Positions 51,619-58,934 of a DNA stretch of 58,934 nt are shown in pieces; positions within the stretch are counted from its first letter, which is position 1, and every line of letters begins with the position of its first letter. The DNA is from Lawsonibacter sp. (GTDB lineage: Bacteria; Bacillota; Clostridia; Oscillospirales; Oscillospiraceae). The DNA is taken from NCBI GenBank assembly GCA_022791995.1, contig JAAWAD010000005.1:1-58934 (forward strand), given 5' to 3'. Under the pieces are notes generated by a model. It was given only the letters and a program-made list of their open reading frames with translations. It ran no database searches and was not told the origin of the DNA. The position numbers and the translations under genes were made by a program.

Positions 51619-52523
51619 TGGGGGCGGATTTTGTGGAGTACATCCCCGCCAAACACCTGCTCCACCGGAGCCGGTCTGCCGAGTGGTTCGGCACGGACCA
51701 CACCATGAATCTGTACCGGGGGTGCTGCCACGGCTGTATTTACTGCGACAGCCGCAGCACCTGCTACCAGAATCCTGATTTCGACCAGGTAAAGGCCAAG
51801 GCAGATGCCCTGAAGCTGCTGCGGGATGACTTGGCCCGAAAGGTGCGCCCCGCTTTTGTGAGCATGGGCTCCATGAGCGATCCTTACAACCCCTTCGAGG
51901 CAGAGCTGGGCCTGACCCGGAACGCTTTGACTCTGCTGGACGCCTATCAGTGCGGAGTGGCTGTGGCCACCAAGAGCGACCTGATCTGCCGGGATATCGA
52001 CCTGTACCAGCTGATTCAGCGCCACTCCCCTGTGATCTGCAAGATTACGCTGACCACCCTGGACGACAGCCTAGCCGCCCGACTGGAGCCGGGAGCGCCC
52101 CCGCCCAGCCGCCGGCTGGAGGCGGTGCGGCAGCTGTCCCGGGCGGGGCTCTTCGCCGGTGTGCTGCTGATGCCGGTTCTCCCTTATGTGGAGGACAGCT
52201 GGGACAATGTGCGCGCCGTGGCCGAGGGGGCCGCAGAGGCGGGGGCCCGGTTTGTCTATGGAGCCTTCGGGGTCACAATGCGGGAGGGACAGCGGGAATA
52301 CTTTCTGGAACAGCTGGACCGGGCCTTTCCCGGCCAGGGGCTGGGGGAGCGGTACCGCCGGAGGTACGGTCTGCGCTACCAGTGTACCAGTCCCTGGGCG
52401 AGAGCGCTGTGGGAAGCGTTTTCCAGGCGGTGTGGAGAGCTGGGTCTGCTGTGCTCCATGGGGCATATCATCTCGGCGGCCACAGTCCCCTATGGGGACC
52501 GGCAGCTGTCCTTTTTTGACTGA
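51618..52523 (+). CDS. Radical SAM protein, SPL family (SplB/COG1533-like)
   Basis: A 301-residue radical SAM enzyme. C36-x3-C40-x2-C43 (LYRGCCHGCIYCDSRSTCY) holds the [4Fe-4S] cluster and SAM. The HGCIYCDSRS.CY pattern marks the SPL/COG1533 family, whose founding member SplB repairs spore photoproduct in germinating spores. True SplB has an essential C-terminal cysteine (Cys141 in Bacillus numbering); I could not match it with certainty, and the length is shorter than SplB (342). This may therefore be a relative with a different substrate. It is coupled to the previous unknown gene by a TGATG junction. Terminator follows. Confidence 0.87.
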   Translation: MGADFVEYIPAKHLLHRSRSAEWFGTDHTMNLYRGCCHGCIYCDSRSTCYQNPDFDQVKAKADALKLLRDDLARKVRPAFVSMGSMSDPYNPFEAELGLTRNALTLLDAYQCGVAVATKSDLICRDIDLYQLIQRHSPVICKITLTTLDDSLAARLEPGAPPPSRRLEAVRQLSRAGLFAGVLLMPVLPYVEDSWDNVRAVAEGAAEAGARFVYGAFGVTMREGQREYFLEQLDRAFPGQGLGERYRRRYGLRYQCTSPWARALWEAFSRRCGELGLLCSMGHIISAATVPYGDRQLSFFD

Positions 52524-52527
52524 AACG

Positions 52528-52570
52528 AAATCAGACGCCGGAAGCATTTACTTCCGGCGTCTGATTTTGT
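52528..52570 (+). terminator. Terminator after the radical SAM gene
   Basis: A perfect 17-bp stem (52528-52544 with 52551-52567), loop CATTTA, and a T-rich end. Confidence 0.9.
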
Positions 52571-52607
52571 TTACGGTCGATACAGTGAAAAATCAGAAAG
52601 TTTCGGG

Positions 52608-52670
52608 CCGCCCTTTTCCAAAGGGCGGTGGGTCCAGGGCGAAGCCCTGGTGGGTTTGGGCAAAGCCAAA
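52608..52670. repeat. REP-like triple hairpin element
   Basis: Three adjacent stem-loops: CCGCCCTTT/AAAGGGCGG (52608-52628), CCAGGGC/GCCCTGG (52634-52650) and TTTGG/CCAAA (52655-52670). They share a GGGC motif and lie between two 3' gene ends. Such hairpin strings are dispersed repeats in many Oscillospiraceae genomes; the copy number cannot be seen here. Confidence 0.5.
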
Positions 52671-52672
52671 GC

Positions 52673-54544
52673 TTACGATCCCTTCTCCTCAGCCACGAGG
52701 ATGCGGACCCGGCCGCCGTCCAGGTCGGCCTTGTCGTACCAGGCAGTGAGGGTGTAGCCGCCCTCCCGCACCCGGGCCAGGGTGGAGGGGTAGTAGGTCT
52801 CGTTCCGATACTCGTAGACAGCCACATGGTCCGACAGGGTATGGTTTTTTCCGCCGGCTGTCACCTGATTTTCGGCCAGGCGAACATCGTTCAGCTTGGA
52901 GAGGGCGCACAGCTTCTCCGGGTTTTGGACGGAACCCACAACCTGCACCGGCCCCTTGACCACGGGGTAACGGATGGTTGTCTGAGAGAGGGATCCCGAC
53001 ATACCTCCGGCCTCGAACTGATAGGTATAGTAGGTGGCATCCCCTCCCTCCATTGAGGTGGTTTTCTCCAGAATGCCGTACTGGTGCATATCTCCAGTGG
53101 CATCTTGAAGGATCAGCCGGTCAATCTGGCCGTCCCGGTTCAGGGAGTAGTATTTCACGTTGTCCCGGTCCAGCTTGATGCCGCCTAGACGGCTGGGGTA
53201 GATTCGGACGCCCAGCTCGCCGCTGACATCCAGGATTTCCACATCGTCGGCAAAGACATACCGCCCGGCCTTGGTGCCCCGGTCGTTTACCCGCTCGGTG
53301 AGATAGGAGGGGGAGACCGCCTTCAAAGACACTGCCCCGGTGGTCCCAGAGACTGTGACCCGGACGATACTGCCTGGGTGGAAGCCCCCCTTGGCCTCGT
53401 AGCGGTAGGTCTGGCCGTCAGTGGCCAGGACCACGACGGTCCGGGCGTCATAGGCCCCGCCCCGTCCGTCGGAGTAGGGGGACTCCTCCACTGCGGTAAC
53501 CACGCCCAGCAGCTCCATGGACCGGGAGGCAGCGGTACTGCCCGACACGGCGGCGACGGTCCCGTCACGGCCCAGCAGAAGGGTTACGGTGTCACCAATG
53601 CCATATTGCCCCAAATCAGACAGGGCATAGGCCGCGTCCGAGGTGCCAATGGTGCAGGTGCGGCCTGCCACTGTCACCGAGGTGGGACTGGCGGTGGAGG
53701 GGGACAGGGCCTGGATGGCGCCAGTGACCTTGTCGTCATAGATCCACAGGGTTTTCATATCTGCATTCCAGTAGATCACATCGTTGGTCTGAATGTCCGA
53801 CAGCTTGGCGGAGGCTCCCTTCCGATAGACGGTGGCGCGGGTTACCTCGAAGGGGATGGAGTCCCTCCAATTCCCCTGGGCGGCAATGGGGCCGTCCATA
53901 CCGTCGTTGAGGAGGTTCAGCAAATCCACCTCTCCGGCGGCGTTGGGCTGGTAGCCCAGGGCCGTCAGATAGAGTGTACCCCCCTGGGTTTTGGCGGTCA
54001 ACAAGTTATAGAACAGATACATGGCGTCCTGCCGCCGCATGGGAGCGGAAGGCGCGGTGACAGACACGCCCTGGTCCAGCCGCAGGCTGTGGTAAAGGGC
54101 CAACTGCCCGGTGGGGTAGGCGCCGGAGAACTCTGTATAGCCCAGCAGCTTCAGGGCAATGGTGGCCGCCTCGGCCAGGGTGACCGGGCTTCCGGGGCGG
54201 AAGGTGCCGTCGCTGTACCCCGATACAAGACCGGCGGCTACACCGGCCTCCACATAGCCAGAGGCCCAATGGCTCCGGGGTACGTCCGGGTAGGGGGAGG
54301 TGGCCGCCTGGCCGATCTGCTCCCCGCCGGCAGTGGCTTTCAGGGCCATGGTGACAAACTCCGCCCGGGTCACTTGGGCGGACAGGTTCATGTTGCCCTG
54401 GGCGTCTCCTTTCATGATACCCAGAATGTTCACCACTTGGGCGGCCTCTGACGCCGAGGGCGCCCGGGCCCCGGAGGCGGGCAGGGCCAGGGAGAGGGAG
54501 AGGCTCGCCGCCAAAAGCCCGGCGGCAAGGCGTTTGCTTTTCAT
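52673..54544 (-). CDS. Large secreted protein with N-terminal S-layer-homology modules
   Basis: A 623-residue exported protein. The signal peptide is about 1-26 (MKSKRLAAGLLAASLSLSLALPASGA). SLH modules follow in about 27-200: ILGIMKGDAQGNMNLSAQVTRAEFVTMALK; DVPRSHWASGYVEAGVAAGLVSGYSDGTFRPGSPVTLAEAATIALKLLGY; and a third degenerate copy. They anchor it to the cell wall. The C-terminal two thirds are beta-rich with no known catalytic motif (STASPTSVTVAGRTCTIGTSDAAYALSDLGQYGIGDTVTLLLGRDG). Several ATG/GTG codons are possible at 54542-54550; the one at 54544 gives the best ribosome spacing (AAGGAAG, 8 nt). Confidence 0.85.
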   Translation of the reverse strand: MKSKRLAAGLLAASLSLSLALPASGARAPSASEAAQVVNILGIMKGDAQGNMNLSAQVTRAEFVTMALKATAGGEQIGQAATSPYPDVPRSHWASGYVEAGVAAGLVSGYSDGTFRPGSPVTLAEAATIALKLLGYTEFSGAYPTGQLALYHSLRLDQGVSVTAPSAPMRRQDAMYLFYNLLTAKTQGGTLYLTALGYQPNAAGEVDLLNLLNDGMDGPIAAQGNWRDSIPFEVTRATVYRKGASAKLSDIQTNDVIYWNADMKTLWIYDDKVTGAIQALSPSTASPTSVTVAGRTCTIGTSDAAYALSDLGQYGIGDTVTLLLGRDGTVAAVSGSTAASRSMELLGVVTAVEESPYSDGRGGAYDARTVVVLATDGQTYRYEAKGGFHPGSIVRVTVSGTTGAVSLKAVSPSYLTERVNDRGTKAGRYVFADDVEILDVSGELGVRIYPSRLGGIKLDRDNVKYYSLNRDGQIDRLILQDATGDMHQYGILEKTTSMEGGDATYYTYQFEAGGMSGSLSQTTIRYPVVKGPVQVVGSVQNPEKLCALSKLNDVRLAENQVTAGGKNHTLSDHVAVYEYRNETYYPSTLARVREGGYTLTAWYDKADLDGGRVRILVAEEKGS

Positions 54545-54564
54545 CATCACAGCTTCCTTTCCTG

Positions 54565-54738
54565 GTTCTTTTTCTTGAAAGAAAAAGAACCAAAAAGAAC
54601 TTTTTGCGCAAAACTGCGTTTTGCTTCCGGTATTTCCCGGGAAAACGCCGGGCGCCTTGAGAAGAGGAGAAAAAACGAAGTTTTTTCTGAAAGTTTTCCT
54701 TTGTTCCTTTCCTTTTTCAAAAGGAAAGAACAGCTCCG
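54565..54738 (-). terminator. AT-rich terminator region between the efflux operon and the SLH gene
   Basis: Three stem-loops: CTTTCCTTTT/AAAAGGAAAG (54707-54728), AGAAAAAAC/GTTTTTTCT (54668-54688) and GGTTCTTTTTC/GAAAAAGAACC (54565-54592). They follow the 3' end of the permease gene on the minus strand and should stop transcription. They are typical AT-rich hairpins seen repeatedly in this lineage. Confidence 0.7.
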
Positions 54739-55983
54739 TTAATCGTACCGCAGCGCGTCGATGGGGTTGAGCTTGGCGGCCTTGTTGGCGGGGAGGTAGC
54801 CGAAGAGAATTCCGATACCCACCGACACACCAAAGCTCAGCCCGATGGCTCCCAGCGTGGGGGTCGCGTCGAAGATGCCCCCTCCCATATTTTCCGAGAG
54901 CATTCCGCCCAACACCGAGCCGATGCCCTTGGCCAGCAGCCAGCCAAAGCCGATGCCAAGCAGGCCGCCGATGGCGGAGGTGGTGCCCGCCTCAATGACG
55001 AACTGGCTGCGGATATCCCGGCGCTTGGCGCCCAGAGATTTGCGGATGCCGATTTCCCGGGTGCGCTCGGTGACGGACACCAGCATGATGTTCATAATGC
55101 CAATGCCCCCCACCAGCAGAGAGATGGCGGCGATAGCCACGAGAACTCCCATCGCCACGCCCATCATGGCGTTGATCTGGTTGGCCTGTTCAGCCATGGT
55201 GGTGATGTAGAAATAGTCATACATGCCGTCGTCTGTCTGATAGAACTGGTTAAGGTAGGCCTCAATGACCTTTTTGGCGGCGTTGGCGGTCTCGCCGGAG
55301 GTGCTGGTGAAGATGTACAGGCCCGCCCACCGGTCACCGATGATCTCCATCACGGTGGTATAGGGCATATAAATCTGGTCGTCCTGGCTGCCAGGGAGCA
55401 TCTCCAGGTCGGCGTTGCGCTTGAGCACCCCCACCACGGTGAGAGCCCGGCCGTTCAGGGACAGCGTCTTACCCAGGGCGTCGCCCCCAAAGGCCTCTTG
55501 TTCCAGATAGGCGCCAACGACGCAGATATTTTCCCGGCGTTCTACATCCAGATAGCTGAGAAAGCGGCCTTTGGCCAGCTGTTCGCCGTCCATGGTGTAG
55601 TTGGTGGCGGGGTTGTACATGATCTCGCTGACACCGTATACGTGGGTCCGGTCGTACTTCTCATCCCCGTGGCGGACCACGGCGTTGGGGCTGATGTAGG
55701 GGGACACGCCGGTGAGAACCTCCGGGTTTTCCTCCACCAGGTCATAGAAATCATCCGAGTCTGGCATCATACCGTCTTCTGCATACCATAGCTGCGTCTG
55801 GATCATGTTGATGCCCAATTTGTCCACCTGCTGCTGAACCATGCCGGTCAGGCCGTTGCCCAGAGCGAGGATGACGATGACTGCCCCCACGCCGATGATG
55901 ATGCCCAGCATGGTGAGCAGGGAGCGCATCTTGCTGGTGGTGAGGGATTTGATGGCCAGACGGAAGGACTGTCCGAAGTTCAT
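54739..55983 (-). CDS. ABC transporter permease, MacB type
   Basis: A 414-residue FtsX-fold permease. One N-terminal membrane segment (SKMRSLLTMLGIIIGVGAVIVILALGNG), a large extracellular core domain (about 50-280), then three C-terminal segments (LVGGIGIMNIMLVSVTERTREIGIRKSLGAKRRDI; IGFGWLLAKGIGSVLG; SVGIGILFGYLPANKAAKLNPIDALRYD). The TREIGIRKSLGA and PIDALRYD motifs are characteristic. MacB-type pumps use ATP-driven lever motion to drive export of toxins, peptides or antibiotics. Last gene of the operon, overlapping the ATPase by 4 nt. Confidence 0.93.
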   Translation of the reverse strand: MNFGQSFRLAIKSLTTSKMRSLLTMLGIIIGVGAVIVILALGNGLTGMVQQQVDKLGINMIQTQLWYAEDGMMPDSDDFYDLVEENPEVLTGVSPYISPNAVVRHGDEKYDRTHVYGVSEIMYNPATNYTMDGEQLAKGRFLSYLDVERRENICVVGAYLEQEAFGGDALGKTLSLNGRALTVVGVLKRNADLEMLPGSQDDQIYMPYTTVMEIIGDRWAGLYIFTSTSGETANAAKKVIEAYLNQFYQTDDGMYDYFYITTMAEQANQINAMMGVAMGVLVAIAAISLLVGGIGIMNIMLVSVTERTREIGIRKSLGAKRRDIRSQFVIEAGTTSAIGGLLGIGFGWLLAKGIGSVLGGMLSENMGGGIFDATPTLGAIGLSFGVSVGIGILFGYLPANKAAKLNPIDALRYD

Positions 55984-56717
55984 GCGCCCACCTCCTCGTC
56001 TTCGCTGTGGGGCTGGACCACCGCCCGGGGATCGCGGGCGTCCCCGTCATAGATGATTTTCCCGTCCTGGAGACGGATGATCCGGTCGGCTTTCACAGCG
56101 ATGGAGTTGTCATGGGTAATCAGGACCACCGTGTCACCCTCCCGATTCAGCTGCTTCAAAAAGCCCAGCACCTCCCGGCCGGTGCGGGAGTCCAGTGCGC
56201 CAGTGGGCTCGTCGGCCAGAATGACCGAAGGGGTGCCCGCCAGGGCCCGGGCGATGGACACCCGCTGCTGCTGGCCGCCGGACAGCTGGGAGGGCAGGTT
56301 TTTCCCCTTGCCGCCCAGGCCCACCCGCTCCAGGGAACGCAGAGCCCGCTCTCTGCGCTCCTCGCCGGGAATGCCGGCATAGAGGAGGGGGAGCTCCACA
56401 TTCTCGACCACCGACAGCTTGGGAATCAGGTTGTACTGCTGGAAGATAAAGCCCAGCATTTTGTTGCGGATTTCCGCCTGCTGGTCGTCGTCCATGGTGG
56501 ACACATCCACGCCGCCCAGATGGTAGGTGCCCGAGGTTGGCACATCCAGACAGCCGATGATGTTCATGGCGGTGGATTTTCCTGAGCCGGAGGAGCCCAC
56601 GATAGCGACAAACTCCCCCCTGTCGATGGTCAGACTCACCCCGTCCAGGGCATGGACGGCCTCCGAGCCCATCTGATAGATCTTATAGACGTCCCTCAGT
56701 TCAATCAGGTGTTCCAC
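55980..56717 (-). CDS. ABC transporter ATP-binding protein, MacB/LolD type
   Basis: A 245-residue ATPase with Walker A GSSGSGKST (about 41-49), signature LSGGQQQRVSIARAL, Walker B SVILADEPTGALDSRTG and H loop THD. The N-terminal IELRDVYKIYQMGSEAVHALDGVSLTI is typical of the LolD/MacB subfamily. Together with the permease and the adaptor it makes a tripartite-like efflux pump. ATGA overlap with the permease gene; 5 nt after the adaptor gene. Confidence 0.94.
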   Translation of the reverse strand: MEHLIELRDVYKIYQMGSEAVHALDGVSLTIDRGEFVAIVGSSGSGKSTAMNIIGCLDVPTSGTYHLGGVDVSTMDDDQQAEIRNKMLGFIFQQYNLIPKLSVVENVELPLLYAGIPGEERRERALRSLERVGLGGKGKNLPSQLSGGQQQRVSIARALAGTPSVILADEPTGALDSRTGREVLGFLKQLNREGDTVVLITHDNSIAVKADRIIRLQDGKIIYDGDARDPRAVVQPHSEDEEVGA

Positions 56718-56722
56718 GTCGC

Positions 56723-58354
56723 TCAGCCTCCCGCCATGCCGCCGTTCAGGTCCGCGCCCTGGGGCACCAGGACAATGTCCCCCTCCTCCAGGCCGGCGGT
56801 AATTTCGATGTAGTCCCCGTCGCTCTTGCCCAGAGTGACCGGCCGTTCCTCGATCTTTGTGGGGTCAAGGAGGGCGCTGCCGTCCTCTGAAAGGGCTCCC
56901 TCCAGAGGGACCATCACCGTGTCGCCCCGGTTGACAGCGGAAGTGGGGATGGTCAGGGCGTTTTTGACCCGGTCGATGATTATGTCGGCGGACACGTTCA
57001 TGCCCGGGTTCAATTCACCGTATTCGGTAAGGAGAATGGAGGCGGGATAAGTGGTGAAGCCGTTGGTGGTTGTGCCGTTGACGCTTATCTTCTCCACCCA
57101 GCCCAGGAAACTCTGACCGGGGAGCGCGTCAGCGGTGATTTCCACGTCCTGCTGGGCCTTCACCTGGTTCAGGTTCAGCTCGTTCACATTCATCTGGAGC
57201 TTCAGACTGCTCAGGTCATAGATGACCGCCAGATTACCCGATTCGATGCCGTCCACCTTGTCCCCAGCCTTTACGTTCTTTTCAATGACGGTGCCCGAGA
57301 TGGGTGCGGTGATGGTGTAGTTTTCCAGGGCGTCCTGAGCCCGCTGGAGGGCCAGCTGAGCGTTTTCCACCGCAATGGACAGGTCCTCCAGGCTGCTGGC
57401 AGCGGCGGTTCCGCCCAGCGTGACCAGGGCGGTGCCGGCGTACACCTGGCTGCCGGCTGTGACGTGGACGTTTGTTACCTCACCGCTGGCCTGCGCAGTC
57501 ACGGTCTGGTGCAGGTTTTCCTGGAAGTTTCCGCTGCCGGCGCAGGCCATATCCCCCACCACGGCGGTGGCAGAGAGGGCAGTGGTCAGAGCGCCGGGGT
57601 TGTTCACCCGCAGCTTGACCTGCCGCACCAGAGCCCCGCCCTTGCCCACCAGGTCAGCGGAGGAGACCGACTCCACTGTGGCGGGCAGGACCTCCATGGT
57701 GCCCTCCAGAGTGACCTGGGCGCTCTGCCCTAGGGAGAGGCGCTGGGCGTCGGCGGACTGGAAGGGGAGCGTCAGTGTCATGGTGGAGCTATCCGCAATC
57801 TCTGCAATGGGGGTGCCGGGACCCACGATGTCGCCCCGTTGGACCAGAACCTGCTGGACCACCCCGGGCGCGGAGGCCTTGGGGGTCAGATTGGCGGACA
57901 AGTCCTGGTAATTTTTCTGGGCCTGGCGTACCGACAGCTCCGCCTGACGGATGCTCATTTCTGCGTCCTTGGCGTTCAGCCGGCAGAGCAAGTCCCCCTT
58001 CTCCACCTGGTCTCCCTCCTCAAAGGGGGCCTCCAGCACCTCGCCGGAGACCAGGACCTTCACGTCATAGGCGTCGATAGGGGTGACGGTGCCTGTGCCG
58101 GATACGGACACCGTGAGGTCCCGGCGCTGGACGGCCTCCGGGGTGTACTGGAGCAGCGAGCCCGCTCCGGCACCCTGCCCGGGGCGCAGAACGAACCAGT
58201 ACACACCCAAACCGGCCACCCCGGCAATGACCAGTCGTCGAATCCACTTCTTCTTTTTCTTCAGAAGGGGAAAGCGGGGGAGCTTTCTCCCCCCGTTTTT
58301 CTGTTCGGATTCCTGTGTTTCCGCTGGTGTCTTAAGGGTTTGAGTCGCTTCCAT
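56723..58354 (-). CDS. Efflux pump adaptor protein (MacA/HlyD-like)
   Basis: A 543-residue membrane-fusion-type protein. An N-terminal basic cytoplasmic stretch (RFPLLKKKKKWIRR) is followed by one membrane segment (about 37-53), a lipoyl-like first domain (ISVSGTGTVTPIDAYDVKVLVSGEV), a helical hairpin (MSIRQAELSVRQAQKNYQDLSANL), beta-barrel domains and a second hairpin (LSIAVENAQLALQRAQDALENYTITAPISGTVIEKNVKAGDKV). In Firmicutes such adaptors link MacB-type permeases to the outside. The ATG at 58354 follows AAAAGGAG. First gene of the operon. Confidence 0.92.
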   Translation of the reverse strand: MEATQTLKTPAETQESEQKNGGRKLPRFPLLKKKKKWIRRLVIAGVAGLGVYWFVLRPGQGAGAGSLLQYTPEAVQRRDLTVSVSGTGTVTPIDAYDVKVLVSGEVLEAPFEEGDQVEKGDLLCRLNAKDAEMSIRQAELSVRQAQKNYQDLSANLTPKASAPGVVQQVLVQRGDIVGPGTPIAEIADSSTMTLTLPFQSADAQRLSLGQSAQVTLEGTMEVLPATVESVSSADLVGKGGALVRQVKLRVNNPGALTTALSATAVVGDMACAGSGNFQENLHQTVTAQASGEVTNVHVTAGSQVYAGTALVTLGGTAAASSLEDLSIAVENAQLALQRAQDALENYTITAPISGTVIEKNVKAGDKVDGIESGNLAVIYDLSSLKLQMNVNELNLNQVKAQQDVEITADALPGQSFLGWVEKISVNGTTTNGFTTYPASILLTEYGELNPGMNVSADIIIDRVKNALTIPTSAVNRGDTVMVPLEGALSEDGSALLDPTKIEERPVTLGKSDGDYIEITAGLEEGDIVLVPQGADLNGGMAGG

Positions 58355-58406
58355 ATACGTTCTCCTTTTCCAGATATGGTTGCCCCGTTAAGAGGTCTTG
58401 GAAATT

Positions 58407-58429
58407 CTGTATATATATTATATCTACAG
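58407..58429. promoter_or_regulatory. Palindrome over the start of the efflux operon
   Basis: A near-perfect 23-bp palindrome with outer arms CTGTA and TACAG, running from the predicted transcript start into the -10 of the macA-like gene. It is a candidate operator for an unseen repressor, for example a GntR/YtrA-type protein. Confidence 0.6.
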
Positions 58430-58455
58430 TATAACATGCGCCCGGGATTTGTCAA
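58428..58455 (-). promoter_or_regulatory. Promoter of the MacA/MacB-type efflux operon
   Basis: On the minus strand: TTGACA (58450-58455), 16-bp spacer, TATACT (58428-58433), with TGT before the -10 (extended). Confidence 0.82.
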
Positions 58456-58586
58456 GGGAATTTTCGCCTCAACTGGAACATGATTGTACCGTACATTTCT
58501 TACATCTTCTGAAAGAAAAGTTAAAATTTTCATTAAAATTTTTCCACCCTCTGCAAAATAAAGATCCGCCGCCGTTTTAAAAAAGG

Positions 58587-58630
58587 AAACGGAGACAGCC
58601 AACATTCATGCTGGTTGTCTCCGTTTTTTT
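58587..58630 (+). terminator. Isolated intrinsic terminator
   Basis: An 11-bp stem AAACGGAGACA/TGTCTCCGTTT (58587-58597, 58616-58626) with a run of seven T (58624-58630). No plus-strand gene ends here; on the minus strand a T-rich tract also follows, so it may end a transcript from the right or a small RNA. Confidence 0.75.
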
Positions 58631-58667
58631 AAAGAAAGCCGAATTAGAGCGATTTTACACGGTCTTT

Positions 58668-58815
58668 TTTGAAAAAGTGTACTCTTTCAAAGCTGGCTTT
58701 TTGCCGCTTTACCGCTGGTTACATCCATATAATCGGCACACTCTTTTGAAAAATAAGGGTTTTTTCAAATTTTTTTGGACGTACTTTTGACTTTGAAAAA
58801 GTACACTTTTTCAAA
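58668..58815. repeat. Three related 24-25-bp palindromes
   Basis: Copies at 58668-58691, 58745-58769 and 58792-58815. The outer two share 21 of 24 positions; all have arms TTTGAAAAA and TTTCAAA. They lie 110-260 bp upstream of the gene that begins at 58925. Confidence 0.65.
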
Positions 58816-58924
58816 TTTTGAGTGAAGCGCCGAAAATATATTGAAATAGTTGAGATATATTGCGGAACAACTCAAAAATACGGCTGGTTCTCTATTATAA
58901 AGTTTGCAGAATGGAGGGGCGAAT

Positions 58925-58934
58925 ATGGCGTACC
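58925..58934 (+). CDS. Start of a gene cut by the window edge
   Basis: ATG GCG TAC (M-A-Y...) follows a good ribosome site GGAGGGG, 6 nt before the ATG. Only three codons are visible, so nothing can be said about the product. Confidence 0.5.

Larger units (their letters stand above)
58456..58924. other. AT-rich intergenic region with repeated palindromes
   Basis: About 470 nt without a credible gene, much more AT-rich than its surroundings. It contains a terminator-like hairpin and three related palindromes that begin TTTGAAAAA (58668-58691, 58745-58769, 58792-58815). Short open frames here are not supported by ribosome sites. Confidence 0.55.

Noticed and set aside
1-58934. CRISPR array, insertion sequence or prophage
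   Set aside because: No regularly spaced direct repeats, transposase, or structural phage gene was found; the only mobility gene is the lone tyrosine recombinase.

Overview
The window is a GC-rich chromosomal segment of an endospore-forming Clostridia. It carries spoIIAA-spoIIAB-sigF, a sporulation-type DacF carboxypeptidase, a SpoVB-like flippase, a low-GC-type glycogen operon with both glgC and glgD, and S-layer-homology proteins. Gene content and style (TTG/GTG starts, REP-like hairpin repeats, many small-molecule transporters) suggest the Oscillospiraceae, in the Flavonifractor / Pseudoflavonifractor / Lawsonibacter neighbourhood. That placement is inferred from gene content; no marker gene fixes the species. 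No rRNA, tRNA, CRISPR array, insertion sequence or prophage was recognised; the only mobility gene is a lone tyrosine recombinase.

Layout. 1-3.6 kb: 5' end of ppdK, the orphan integrase with a run of phased A-tracts, and an FAD-dependent dehydrogenase. 3.6-8.2 kb: sporulation block, with spoVB-like convergent to sigF-spoIIAB-spoIIAA and dacF divergent from it. 8.2-17.2 kb: glycogen metabolism, glgB-glgC-glgD-glgA, a strong terminator, then glgP from its own promoter; GlgB has an unusual repeated Lys/Arg-rich tail. 17.2-21.3 kb: a 43-residue small protein, DUF1836-DegV, a PF06541 membrane protein and a two-gene chromate transporter. 21.3-26.2 kb: a cluster of DnaA-box-like 9-mers, tsaD, cytosine permease and deaminase with a structured 5' leader, and galM. 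26.5-33.8 kb: two flavodoxin-like genes divergent from an HxlR regulator, a TTG-started SLH protein, a membrane protein with a DUF2089 regulator under a palindromic promoter, a MATE pump with a MarR regulator, a GNAT enzyme and a lipoprotein. 33.8-38.2 kb: operon of two M16 peptidase-like proteins, lgt and folD. 38.3-47.3 kb: a 2392-residue cyclic beta-1,2-glucan synthase-like protein and an Lsa/CplR-type ABC-F protein preceded by a 7-codon leader peptide. 47.5-52.6 kb: TRAP transporter, then an unknown protein translationally coupled to a SplB-like radical SAM protein. 52.6-58.4 kb: a large SLH protein and a MacA/MacB-type efflux operon. 58.4-58.9 kb: an AT-rich intergenic region with repeated palindromes and the first codons of a new gene.

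How parts work together. The glycogen genes form a complete synthesis and phosphorolysis set beside sporulation regulators, which fits a sporulation-linked reserve polymer. CodB and CodA form a cytosine salvage unit. The M16 pair sits with lipoprotein (Lgt) and folate (FolD) functions. The ABC-F gene has the architecture of ribosome-mediated attenuation and is the best-supported regulatory discovery here. Promoter calls rest on visual matches to sigma-A hexamers with 16-17 bp spacing. Starts were moved to the codon with a proper Shine-Dalgarno where a longer frame was open.
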